Assembly (NCBI GenBank): GCA_002360555.1
Contig: DEQS01000019.1
Location: 1-44,605, forward strand
DNA length: 44,605 nucleotides
Direction: 5' to 3'
Origin: Chloracidobacterium sp. UBA3360
GTDB lineage: Bacteria; Acidobacteriota; Blastocatellia; Pyrinomonadales; Pyrinomonadaceae
In this document: one piece after another, positions 15,812-23,483 of the stretch
How the letters are laid out: every line of letters begins with the position of its first letter
Numbering within the stretch: position 1 is the stretch's first letter
Position numbers and translations under genes: made by a program
The notes under the pieces: model-generated
Seen by the model: the letters and a program-made list of their open reading frames with translations, nothing else
Told to the model about the DNA's origin: nothing
Databases searched by the model: none

Positions 15812-16477
15812 CTACTCGCCTGCGACAGGTGTGATCTCCGCTTTTCGCTGTTCGAGCTCGTTGATCCGTGCCCGCAAACGATCGATCTCGATGTTGATCG
15901 TGTCGATCTCGGTCGCCCCTTCGGCATGGCTTAATTTGTGAAAAACAGGCGTCACGACCGTGAGGGCAGCGATGATGACAGCAAGCGTGCCGATCACGCG
16001 GCCGATGAGATCGCCGTTAGATTCGGGCGTGAACCAGATCAGGTACAGCAAGATCGTCGATAGTATCCAGACGGCCGCATGCGCAGCATATCGCGACCAG
16101 GCGAAACGCCGGTCAAGCCGGGCGAGCGAGATTAGCGACAAATGCGAGCAGGCGACCGCGAGCAACGTCGCGGTCAGCAAAAATTTTACAAACGTATCAT
16201 TGTTGTTCTGCCATGCCCAGATGGTAAACATCCACATGCCTGCCGAGACGACAGCGCAGGCGATACCTACGAACGGCATCAAGCGCCCGCGTTTCGTTTC
16301 GAGATAAGCTCCGCACGCGAGCCCGAGGATGCTCGTTACGGTAACGGTCATTGCTGTCAGCAGTACCTTGGTCTCGAGCTCGCCAAATTCGCCAAATAGA
16401 ATGACACCGATGCCGATCAGAGCGCTGAGCGTTACCGAGGCGATCAGCAGGTAAAGGAATATTCGTTTTAAATTCAT
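15812..16477 (-). CDS. Six-helix membrane protein with C-terminal coiled coil
   Basis: 221 residues from ATG at 16477, preceded by AAGGA; a GTG seven codons upstream is rejected because that site would then lie inside the gene. Six hydrophobic segments span about residues 6-180, including LFLLIASVTL-like and IWAWQNN-bounded helices. Residues 190-216 (IDTINIEIDRLRARINELEQ) form a heptad-patterned coiled coil that would project into the cytoplasm and may mediate oligomerisation. No known family is recognised. It follows the M16 peptidase gene by 69 bases on the same strand. Confidence 0.65.
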   Translation of the reverse strand: MNLKRIFLYLLIASVTLSALIGIGVILFGEFGELETKVLLTAMTVTVTSILGLACGAYLETKRGRLMPFVGIACAVVSAGMWMFTIWAWQNNNDTFVKFLLTATLLAVACSHLSLISLARLDRRFAWSRYAAHAAVWILSTILLYLIWFTPESNGDLIGRVIGTLAVIIAALTVVTPVFHKLSHAEGATEIDTINIEIDRLRARINELEQRKAEITPVAGE

Positions 16478-16546
16478 GACGGTCCTTGGTGGGCGCACGC
16501 TAAATATACATCAATTTGTCCCGTTGCGCGCTAATTTTGTGGTGTG

Positions 16547-17833
16547 TCAAATGGCGAGACGGCCGCGGTCGATCTTGAGGTCGCTGAGATCACCGAGAGC
16601 CGCGAACGCGATATCGTCAGTGCGGAAAAATTCCCGTGCGAGCGAGTGGATATCACCCGTCGTGACGGCGTTGAGATTGGCTAGGGTTTCTTCGACCGGG
16701 ATCTGGCGGCCGTGGGTCATCTCGCCTTGGGCAAGAGCGGCGGCACGCGAGGCTGAGTCTTCGAGACTGAGCAGGATCGAGGAGACGGCTTGTTGTTTGG
16801 CAAGCTCGAGTTCGTCATCGGTCACACCGTCCTTTACCACAACGCGCATTTCCGCGATCGACAGATCGACGACCTCCTCGACCTGTTCCGGCGAAGTCCC
16901 GGCAAAGATCGAAAACATACCGCAATCCTGATACGAGATCGACGACGCACCGACGTTGTAAGCCAGCCCGCGCTCCTCACGCACCTTTTGCCACAACCGG
17001 CTCGACGTCCCCCCACCGATGATATTTGCAAGCACATCGGCCGCGTACCGGCGGGTGTCGGTCGCGGACGGGAAAGGCGTCGCAATGATGAGATGAGCTT
17101 GTTCAAGATTGGCGTTTTGTTTTATGAGAATCGGCGAGGCAATGCTTGGCGCTTGGAGTCCCGCCTTTAGGCGGCTTTCTGCTGACGAGGGCCGACTAAA
17201 GTCGGTACTCCAAACGCTTGACGCAAGCTCGACGATCTGTTTATGCTCAACATTCCCCGCTGCCGAGATCACAAGATTTGCTGCGTTGAAAACCTCGTTG
17301 TGGTATTTTCGCGTCGTTTCGCCGTCAAAACTCCTCACCGTTTTCGGCGTTCCCGCGATAGACATCCCCAGCGGATGAGCCGGAAAAAACGCCTCGCTGA
17401 ATATCTCGCCGAGGTATTCCTCAGGGTTATCCTCGATCATCTTCATTTCCTCGATGATGACCTTTTGCTCGGCTTTGAGATCGGTGTCGTCAAACCTCGG
17501 GTGCACGAGCATGTCGGCGATCAGGTCAAATGCTCGCGGTAGCTGGTTGTCGATGACCTTGATCGCAAAGCCCGTTTCCTCGTGCGTCGTAAACGCATCA
17601 AGGTTGCCGCCCAGACGGTCTTGCTCGATAGCAATGTCGAGAGCGGTGCGTTTTGCAGTGCCCTTAAAAACGGTGTGCTCGATAAAATGCGAAATGCCGT
17701 GCAGCTCGCCGGGTTCGTCCCTCGCACCCTTGCGGAAAAAGAACCCGAGCGTCGCACTACGCACCCCCGGCATCCGGTCAGTAAGTATCGTCAGGCCGTT
17801 ATCAAGGCGGGTTTCTTGTATGTCTTCTTTCAT
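16547..17833 (-). CDS. M16 family zinc peptidase (processing-peptidase-like)
   Basis: 428 residues, the size of bacterial homologues of the mitochondrial processing peptidase beta subunit. The inverted zinc motif HxxEH is H49-F-I-E52-H53 (GISHFIEHTVFKGT), and the third ligand lies in VIIEEMKMIEDNPEE (E128/E129). The second domain has the GGGTSSRLWQKVREERGLAY motif typical of the family. No signal peptide is seen. Residues about 203-229, the linker between the two domains, are encoded by an in-frame palindromic element (see the repeat at 17146-17230). An arm of the ACGAAT-type repeat sits 12 bases upstream of the start. The protein is complete and likely active on short peptides. Confidence 0.93.
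   Translation of the reverse strand: MKEDIQETRLDNGLTILTDRMPGVRSATLGFFFRKGARDEPGELHGISHFIEHTVFKGTAKRTALDIAIEQDRLGGNLDAFTTHEETGFAIKVIDNQLPRAFDLIADMLVHPRFDDTDLKAEQKVIIEEMKMIEDNPEEYLGEIFSEAFFPAHPLGMSIAGTPKTVRSFDGETTRKYHNEVFNAANLVISAAGNVEHKQIVELASSVWSTDFSRPSSAESRLKAGLQAPSIASPILIKQNANLEQAHLIIATPFPSATDTRRYAADVLANIIGGGTSSRLWQKVREERGLAYNVGASSISYQDCGMFSIFAGTSPEQVEEVVDLSIAEMRVVVKDGVTDDELELAKQQAVSSILLSLEDSASRAAALAQGEMTHGRQIPVEETLANLNAVTTGDIHSLAREFFRTDDIAFAALGDLSDLKIDRGRLAI
17146..17230. repeat. In-frame palindromic element inside the M16 peptidase gene
   Basis: The core arms are 22 bases each, 17155-17176 and 17194-17215, complementary at 19 positions; they start TTGGAGT and centre on CTTTAG. An outer GCTTG (17146-17150) pairs with CAAGC (17226-17230). 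The loop is 17 bases. The insertion keeps the reading frame and lies in the variable inter-domain linker. Confidence 0.75.
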
Positions 17834-17845
17834 TAAGAAAAGTTA

Positions 17846-17875
17846 GCCACGAATGAACACGAATGGCACGAATGG
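17846..17875. repeat. Single ACGAAT-type arm upstream of M16 start / downstream of GxxExxY gene
   Basis: GCCACGAATGAACACGAATG followed by GCACGAAT. Compared with the complement of the right arm at 18388-18415, 27 of 28 bases agree. Its own partner arm is not adjacent; instead the GxxExxY gene intervenes. Confidence 0.8.
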
Positions 17876-17881
17876 AAGAGT

Positions 17882-18259
17882 TTACAGGACGAGGCGTTCG
17901 TACTCTAGTCGGTACTTGCCAAAGTTGATGAGGAGAGCAAGCTTGAATCGGGTTGCTTTGAGGTAATTTAAGGCTTGAGCTTTGTGAATTTCCGCGATAC
18001 GATCCTGAGCCTTCAACTCAATGATGATCGAATCTTCGACGACGATATCAGCAAAATAGTCCCCGACAACTCTGCCGCGAAAATGAACCTGTATCGGCAC
18101 CTGAGATCGAGCTGATATCCCGTTCTCCTCAAACATTACCAGCAGAGCATTTTCATAAACCTTTTCCAAAAACCCGGGACCAAGTTCGTTATGGACCTCC
18201 ATCGCAAGACCGACGATCTTATAGGACAAATCTTTGTAGAGTATTTTCTCTTCGGACAT
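17882..18259 (-). CDS. GxxExxY family protein
   Basis: 125 residues. The defining motif GFLEKVYENAL (G-x-x-E-x-x-Y) is at residues 29-39, after VGLAMEVHNELGPG. Downstream are RVVGDYFADIVVEDSIIIELKA, quoted here in two parts: GDYFADIVVED and SIIIELKA, a D...(E)xK arrangement compatible with a PD-(D/E)xK nuclease-like fold, and the end AQALNYLKAT then LALLINFG. The family is widespread, commonly multi-copy in a genome, and of unknown role. The gene is bracketed by ACGAAT-type repeat arms on both sides (17846-17875 and 18264-18415), so it may be a repeat-associated cassette. It lies between two peptidase genes on the same strand. Confidence 0.88.
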   Translation of the reverse strand: MSEEKILYKDLSYKIVGLAMEVHNELGPGFLEKVYENALLVMFEENGISARSQVPIQVHFRGRVVGDYFADIVVEDSIIIELKAQDRIAEIHKAQALNYLKATRFKLALLINFGKYRLEYERLVL

Positions 18260-18263
18260 TTTT

Positions 18264-18415
18264 AAGAATTATTTAGCCACGAATTTACACGAATGACACG
18301 AATCAGAAAGAATTTTTTCCGCATTCAAACGCAACTATCGTCCATTGGTGAAGTGAGTGAACAATATCAATTAAATAATTACCTCTTATTCGTGTCATTC
18401 GTGTTCATTCGTGGC
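18264..18415. repeat. Decamer-phased inverted repeat, ACGAAT flavour, upstream of GxxExxY gene
   Basis: Left arm at 18276 begins GCCACGAATTTACACGAATG; right arm ends GTGGC at 18415, together a 140-base palindrome-like element. On the minus strand the tail TAAATAATTCTT (18264-18275) runs to within 4 bases of the GxxExxY ATG and is identical to the tail at 15235-15246. The 18415 end lies 9 bases from the stop codon of the M14 peptidase. Confidence 0.85.
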
Positions 18416-18424
18416 AAAAACCTC

Positions 18425-20902
18425 CTAGTGACTTATCGCATTAAACAGCAGTGGGAATGTCGCCAGACTTTGCCCACGGTATTGTGGGCGAAAGCCGAAG
18501 AGGATGATCTTGCCTTTGCCAGCTTTTATTTCGACGAGAGCGGCTTTGCCGGCGATCTTCTCAGCTCCCAATGCCCAACCCGAGAGCAGTATTTTTGAAG
18601 GATCATTTGGATAAGTTGCAATAAAGCGAACCTGCATATTGTCGAAACCACTCGATTCCGGTTTCACCACGCTTCCGTCCACTACTACCTGCGAAGGTTT
18701 GTCGCGATTGAGGACGTAATCAAAGACAGGGCCGCTTTCGAACCATGCTATTGACTCTTTGGGCATGCCTTTGGTGATCGGGTGATCAGACCTTAGTTCG
18801 GTGCGGAGTATTGAGCCGGGGATATAGAAATCCTTGCGGGCGAGGCCGCGGGTGACGTCTTTGACGGGGAGGTTAAATTGCTCGATGGCAAAGTTTGACG
18901 AGCGGTTCATAAAGACGAGCGTGCCGCCGGCCTCGACAAATTTCTTTAGATTCTCAACGCCCTCTTTCCCAACGCCACCCGTGTATTCATCCGGCATCGA
19001 GCCTTTCGCATAGCCGTTGAGGATCTGGTTTGCGGGTTGATCGGGGAAGATGATCGTCTTTGCCTTAACTTCTTTTTCTCCAGACGAGTACTTACCCATT
19101 TCGTCGTAACCGTTTACGAAAGCCTTGCCCGTAAAATTTGCGGATCGAAATTCGGCGTCTACAAATAACTTTGTATTAATGCCTTCTTCCGGGCTAAAAA
19201 CGTGCTGGCTAAGCAGCCATTCCGTCCAACCCCGATCCATTGAAGGGACCGCAGACTTATAAATACCAATTACGCCACTAGGAAGGCGTTTCCCCAAGAT
19301 TGGCAGAGATATTGTCGAAAGATGTTTTATTGATTTCGGCGAATAAATAGGCGTCGCCTCTATATTCATTAACAAATTCAAGCTATGGGCAGTTACATCG
19401 TACGGTGGTATAGGATTTCCCTTCTCGTCTTTTAAATCAGGATATTTTTGTTCCTCTAATAGAGCTTTTGCAAAATCTCCATAAGGTTGATTCATCGGAA
19501 CAAAAGCTTCACTTGCGTAAGAAAATTTGGAATTTCTGCCATCCAATTTGAAAGCTTTTGTGTCGATAACCTCTACCCCGCCTCGCCGAAGAATATCTTT
19601 AATGCTTTCGCCATTTATAGAATTTACCTTGAGGTTGAATCCGTACAGTTCTCCATCCTTCCTTGGCCGCACCGCTTCCTTCCCGATCTCATAAAACCTC
19701 GTCAGCCATTTTTCACGGTTGCTCGCGGCGTGAAAGAGTAGGGCGTTGGCGGCGGTGGTCATGTGGTCGGTTATTTTGCGTAGGTTCCATTCGCCGCCGC
19801 GCCAGACGGGGCCAAAGTTTGCGGATTCTTTTTTTGCGTCGTAGCCTTCGCTGCCGCGGAGCTGGTCAAAATTAACGGTGATCGGCGTGGCGAGCCGGGC
19901 GGATGCGGTCTCAGACAGAATGCGGACGCCGCCGTGATAGTGCGAATAGGCTCGTGCGGGTGTCCAGGCGTCGTAGGTCGAGTTGGTGGTTATTCCTTGA
20001 TAGCCGACACTGCGCATCGAGTCGGCCATATAGTTGCCGAGCTCGGTATAGCCTTCGACGATCTGTTTTGGCACGTTTGGCTCGACCGGCGCCATATACG
20101 GCGGCAGGAATAGCCGCGAGCCAAAAGCCCCTTGTTGGTGGATGTCGTGGACGATCTGCGGGTGCCAGACGTTGTGGATCTTATCGACCGTGAGCTGCGT
20201 CTCGACCTGTGTAAAGGCGTACCAGTCGCGGTTGTCGTCGTGGCCGACGTATTTGTGATAAAGCTCGGGCGGCTCGGTGCCTTCGAACGGCGTGCCGAGC
20301 GTTTTGTCGTACCAGTTTTTTACGATATCGACGCCGTCGGGATTTAGGCTCGGCACGAGCAGGATGATCGTGTTGTCGAGGATCTTTTTAGTTTCCGCGT
20401 CGTTCGCACCCGCAAGCCTCTGGGCGATGAGCATTGACGACAAGGTCGACCCGACCTCGGTCGAATGAACTCCGCAGGTGATGAGGACGATGGTCTTGCC
20501 TTGTGCGGCAAGCATCTGAGCAACAAGGTCCGGAGCCATCTCCCGGCCGTTGCGAAGGCGGATCTTTTTAATTGTTCGCGGGTCGGCGAGCTGGGCATTG
20601 ATCTGTTTGTACTTTTCGAGGTTTTTTAGATTTTCGGGGCTTGAGATCGTCGCGTAAACGAACGGTGCTCCCATCGTCGTCTTGCCGATCTCTTCGAATT
20701 TCACCCGGTCGCTCGCCGCGTCGAGCATCTTAAAATACTCGATAACTTTCGCCCAGCTCGCGAGCTTGCGGTCGTCCCCCGGCGTAAACCCAAGCACGTC
20801 CTTTGGCGCGGGTATCTGGGCTGCGGCCGCGAAAGCGAAAAGGAAAATTGAAACGCAGAGACGCAGAGACGCAGAGAGTTTTTGAGAAAGGTTTATTCGC
20901 AT
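18425..20902 (-). CDS. Secreted M14 family zinc carboxypeptidase with C-terminal amidotransferase-like domain
   Basis: 825 residues. Residues 1-28 are a signal peptide, unusual in that LSASLRLCVS (11-17 and on) is encoded by an intergenic repeat arm. The zinc site is H146-S-T-E149 (CGVHSTEVG), with a later His of HDIHQQGAFGSRLF (H252/H255) as third ligand; SLNPDGVD and HDDNRDWYAF are typical for this subgroup. Residues about 630-825 include GYAKGSMPDEYTGGVG and LKKFVEAGGTLVFMNRSSNF, as in class I glutamine-amidotransferase-like domains found attached to such M14 proteins. It likely degrades or trims peptides outside the cytoplasmic membrane. Substrate is unknown. Confidence 0.9.
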   Translation of the reverse strand: MRINLSQKLSASLRLCVSIFLFAFAAAAQIPAPKDVLGFTPGDDRKLASWAKVIEYFKMLDAASDRVKFEEIGKTTMGAPFVYATISSPENLKNLEKYKQINAQLADPRTIKKIRLRNGREMAPDLVAQMLAAQGKTIVLITCGVHSTEVGSTLSSMLIAQRLAGANDAETKKILDNTIILLVPSLNPDGVDIVKNWYDKTLGTPFEGTEPPELYHKYVGHDDNRDWYAFTQVETQLTVDKIHNVWHPQIVHDIHQQGAFGSRLFLPPYMAPVEPNVPKQIVEGYTELGNYMADSMRSVGYQGITTNSTYDAWTPARAYSHYHGGVRILSETASARLATPITVNFDQLRGSEGYDAKKESANFGPVWRGGEWNLRKITDHMTTAANALLFHAASNREKWLTRFYEIGKEAVRPRKDGELYGFNLKVNSINGESIKDILRRGGVEVIDTKAFKLDGRNSKFSYASEAFVPMNQPYGDFAKALLEEQKYPDLKDEKGNPIPPYDVTAHSLNLLMNIEATPIYSPKSIKHLSTISLPILGKRLPSGVIGIYKSAVPSMDRGWTEWLLSQHVFSPEEGINTKLFVDAEFRSANFTGKAFVNGYDEMGKYSSGEKEVKAKTIIFPDQPANQILNGYAKGSMPDEYTGGVGKEGVENLKKFVEAGGTLVFMNRSSNFAIEQFNLPVKDVTRGLARKDFYIPGSILRTELRSDHPITKGMPKESIAWFESGPVFDYVLNRDKPSQVVVDGSVVKPESSGFDNMQVRFIATYPNDPSKILLSGWALGAEKIAGKAALVEIKAGKGKIILFGFRPQYRGQSLATFPLLFNAISH

Positions 20903-21010
20903 TTGAGTTGATACCTCGATATTTTTGATGAGACAAATTTATCACAGCATTCGAAAATCCTTTTCCACTTTCTTGCTTTTCTCAGCGTCTCCGCGTCTCT
21001 GCGGTTGATT
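20848..21010. repeat. Decamer-phased inverted repeat, ACGCAGAG flavour, overlapping M14 signal-peptide codons
   Basis: Left arm contains ACGCAGAGACGCAGAGACGC from 20854; right arm (20981-21004), read on the other strand, is CCGCAGAGACGCGGAGACGC followed by TGAGA. The arm at 20848-20880 lies inside the start of the M14 gene. The gap between arms holds that gene's start codon and upstream region. Confidence 0.8.
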
Positions 21011-21075
21011 GAAACGCAAATGCAAGGTAAATTGCTTGCAGACCTTTCCCCAATCAAATCAACGCTCAAGGAGAC

Positions 21076-23409
21076 ATGCCTGAGATGAAAAATCCGTTTT
21101 TAGAGAACTTTAAGTCGTATATTCCGGACAAGACCACTTTGCGCGAGCTGACGCCGTTTCCGCTGATCATCGGCACGCTGCTCGGTATCATTTTCGGCGC
21201 GTCGTCGCTCTATCTCGTGCTCAAGACGGGTTTGACCGTGTCGGCGTCGATACCCGTGGCGGTCATTGCGATCACGCTGTTTCGATTGCTGTCTAAGATC
21301 GGGATGAAAGACGCGACGATCCTTGAGGCAAACGTGATGCAGACGGCCGGGTCGGCGGGCGAATCGATCGCGTTTGGCGTCGGTGTGACGATGCCGGCGA
21401 TCATGATCCTCGGGTTTGATCTAGAATTGTCGCGGGTGATGCTCGTGGCTATTCTCGGCGGATTACTCGGCATCCTTATGATGATCCCGCTCCGTCGGGC
21501 TCTTATCAAAGATCAGCACGGCATCTTGAAATATCCTGAGGGCACAGCGTGTGCACAGGTGCTGATCGCGGGTGCGTCCAAAGAATCGCGTGATGCGTCG
21601 CATGACGGCGATGTTAAGGGCGACGACAGCGCAGCTTTGCAGGGCGGCAAGATCATCACGGTCGGCTTTATCATGGGTTTTGTTTTCAACGCCCTGATGA
21701 AGGTTTTGTTTTTTTGGAAAGAATCGCCGGGCTACAATTTTCCCGACAAAACATTTAAGGGCGGCTCGGTCGGTTCTGACAACGACCCGACGCTGCTCGG
21801 TGTCGGTTATATCATCGGCCCAAAGATCGCCGGCCTAATGATGGGCGGCGGCGTGCTGTCGTACCTCGTCATCATCCCGATGATCAAATTTTTTGGCGAC
21901 GCGGTGACTTCGCCGGTCGCGCCTGAGATCAGCAAGACCATCGCCGAGATGGCACCAAATCAGGTTCGCGGAGCTTACGTTTTGTATATCGGAGCGGGTG
22001 CGGTTGCCATGGCGGGTATCATCTCGCTGTGCCGCAGTTTACCGACGATCTGGCACGGGCTCAAAGGCGGTTTGGCTGACTTACGAGGCGGTTCGGCTGA
22101 GTCGAACGCAAATCTGCCGCGTACCGATCAGGACCTCTCGATGAAATGGGTCGTCGTCGGCGTTGTCGTTCTGATGCTCGCGATCATGCTGTTTCCGCAG
22201 CTTGGCTTGAGCGTTTTCTCAGGCCCGCTCGTCTCCATTAGCGGAGCAATTTTGATCGTCATACTCGGATTTTTGTTCGTGACCGTTTCGTCACGTCTGA
22301 CCGGTGAGGTCGGATCGTCGTCAAACCCGATCTCGGGAATGACGGTCGCGACACTGCTTATCACGTGTCTTGTGTTTTTGGGGCTTGGGTGGACGACGGC
22401 TGATCCGTACTTTGTGACGGCGTTGTCGATCGGCGGCATCGTGTGTATCGCCGCTTCGAACGGCGGCACGACCTCGCAGGATCTCAAGACCGGTTTCTGG
22501 GTCGGCGGCACACCGCGAAATCAGCAGATCGCTATTTTGGTCGGTGCGACCGCCTCGGCTCTCGTGCTCGGTTCGCTGTTGATCATGCTCAACAACAATG
22601 AGACCTATTTCCAAAAGATCGCTACCGACAATCCGGTCGCGGCTAAAACGATCACTGAAGACAAGCTGTTCAAACAGGGCGGCCAGTTTCAGTCCGAAAA
22701 GGTAACGAACGGAAAGTACAAAGATACCGACACCAATACGTATCGTGTCTGGCAAAACACCGATCCGGCGCAAGGCCAGGTCGGAAAGTATTTTGTAGAC
22801 CAATCGGGCAAGCCCGTCTATTTTGTTGATCCCGGCATCAACGGCGTCCTCAAAAAAGACGACGACGGCAACGACCTAACTCGTTACGACGCTCCGAAAG
22901 CGACACTGATGTCGTATATCATCAAGGGCGTTTTGGGACAAGATCTGCCGTGGGGGCTCGTGATACTCGGTGCGATGATCGCGGTCGTGCTTGAGCTTGC
23001 GGGCGTGCCTTCGCTGGCATTTGCCGTCGGCATCTATCTGCCGCTATCGACATCGACGCCGATCTTTATCGGCGGTATCGTACGTTATCTGGTGGACATT
23101 TACCTCAAACGTAAACTCGCCGCCCAAAACCTCAACGATGATGAGATCGCGGCTGAGACGGATAAATCGAACGGCGTGCTGATGGCTTCGGGCTATATCG
23201 CTGGTGGTGCCATCGCGGGTATTTTGATCGCTCTGTTTGCGGTCCAACCGACGCTCAAGGGTATCCAGGACAGCGCCGAACATTGGGCGAAAGACGGAAA
23301 TCCATTCTTTACGTCGGATATTTTAGGATTTCTGCCGTTTTTGGTAATTGCAGTCGTTCTATATGTTGTGGGCCGCGAATGGTGGCTGGCCGGCAAAAAG
23401 GCTAATTGA
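21076..23409 (+). CDS. OPT family oligopeptide transporter
   Basis: 777 residues with CAAGGAG before the ATG. At least 14 membrane segments are apparent. Characteristic segments are KTGLTVSASIPVAVIAI, ILEANVMQTAGSAGESIAFG and YPEGTACAQVLIAG near the N-terminus, and SNGGTTSQDLKTGFWVGGTP and GVPSLAFAVGIYLPLSTSTP later, the signature patterns of bacterial/archaeal OPT proteins. A hydrophilic insertion of about 100 residues (roughly 510-615) separates two membrane blocks and is likely periplasmic. It imports peptides or metal chelates driven by the proton gradient; substrate cannot be read. Its location next to secreted peptidases fits peptide scavenging. It ends with a long hairpin. Confidence 0.94.
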   Translation: MPEMKNPFLENFKSYIPDKTTLRELTPFPLIIGTLLGIIFGASSLYLVLKTGLTVSASIPVAVIAITLFRLLSKIGMKDATILEANVMQTAGSAGESIAFGVGVTMPAIMILGFDLELSRVMLVAILGGLLGILMMIPLRRALIKDQHGILKYPEGTACAQVLIAGASKESRDASHDGDVKGDDSAALQGGKIITVGFIMGFVFNALMKVLFFWKESPGYNFPDKTFKGGSVGSDNDPTLLGVGYIIGPKIAGLMMGGGVLSYLVIIPMIKFFGDAVTSPVAPEISKTIAEMAPNQVRGAYVLYIGAGAVAMAGIISLCRSLPTIWHGLKGGLADLRGGSAESNANLPRTDQDLSMKWVVVGVVVLMLAIMLFPQLGLSVFSGPLVSISGAILIVILGFLFVTVSSRLTGEVGSSSNPISGMTVATLLITCLVFLGLGWTTADPYFVTALSIGGIVCIAASNGGTTSQDLKTGFWVGGTPRNQQIAILVGATASALVLGSLLIMLNNNETYFQKIATDNPVAAKTITEDKLFKQGGQFQSEKVTNGKYKDTDTNTYRVWQNTDPAQGQVGKYFVDQSGKPVYFVDPGINGVLKKDDDGNDLTRYDAPKATLMSYIIKGVLGQDLPWGLVILGAMIAVVLELAGVPSLAFAVGIYLPLSTSTPIFIGGIVRYLVDIYLKRKLAAQNLNDDEIAAETDKSNGVLMASGYIAGGAIAGILIALFAVQPTLKGIQDSAEHWAKDGNPFFTSDILGFLPFLVIAVVLYVVGREWWLAGKKAN

Positions 23410-23421
23410 TCTGTCTGACAA

Positions 23422-23468
23422 AGAAAGGCCGTCTTTGTCGGATGTGGTCCGATAAAGACGGTCTTTCT
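23422..23468 (+). terminator. Long hairpin after the OPT gene
   Basis: A 21-base stem with two wobble/mismatch positions: 23422-23442 pairs with 23448-23468, with a five-base loop TGTGG. No T-run follows at once (GCATATTTTTG). The stability suggests a transcription terminator or 3' end protector between OPT and the next gene 16 bases downstream. Confidence 0.65.
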
Positions 23469-23483
23469 GCATATTTTTGAGTT

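Noticed and set aside
15101..18415. CRISPR array interpretation of the repeated ACGAAT words
   Set aside because: Words are spaced about ten bases apart with no unique spacers of 25-40 bases, are arranged as inverted arms, and no cas genes are present.
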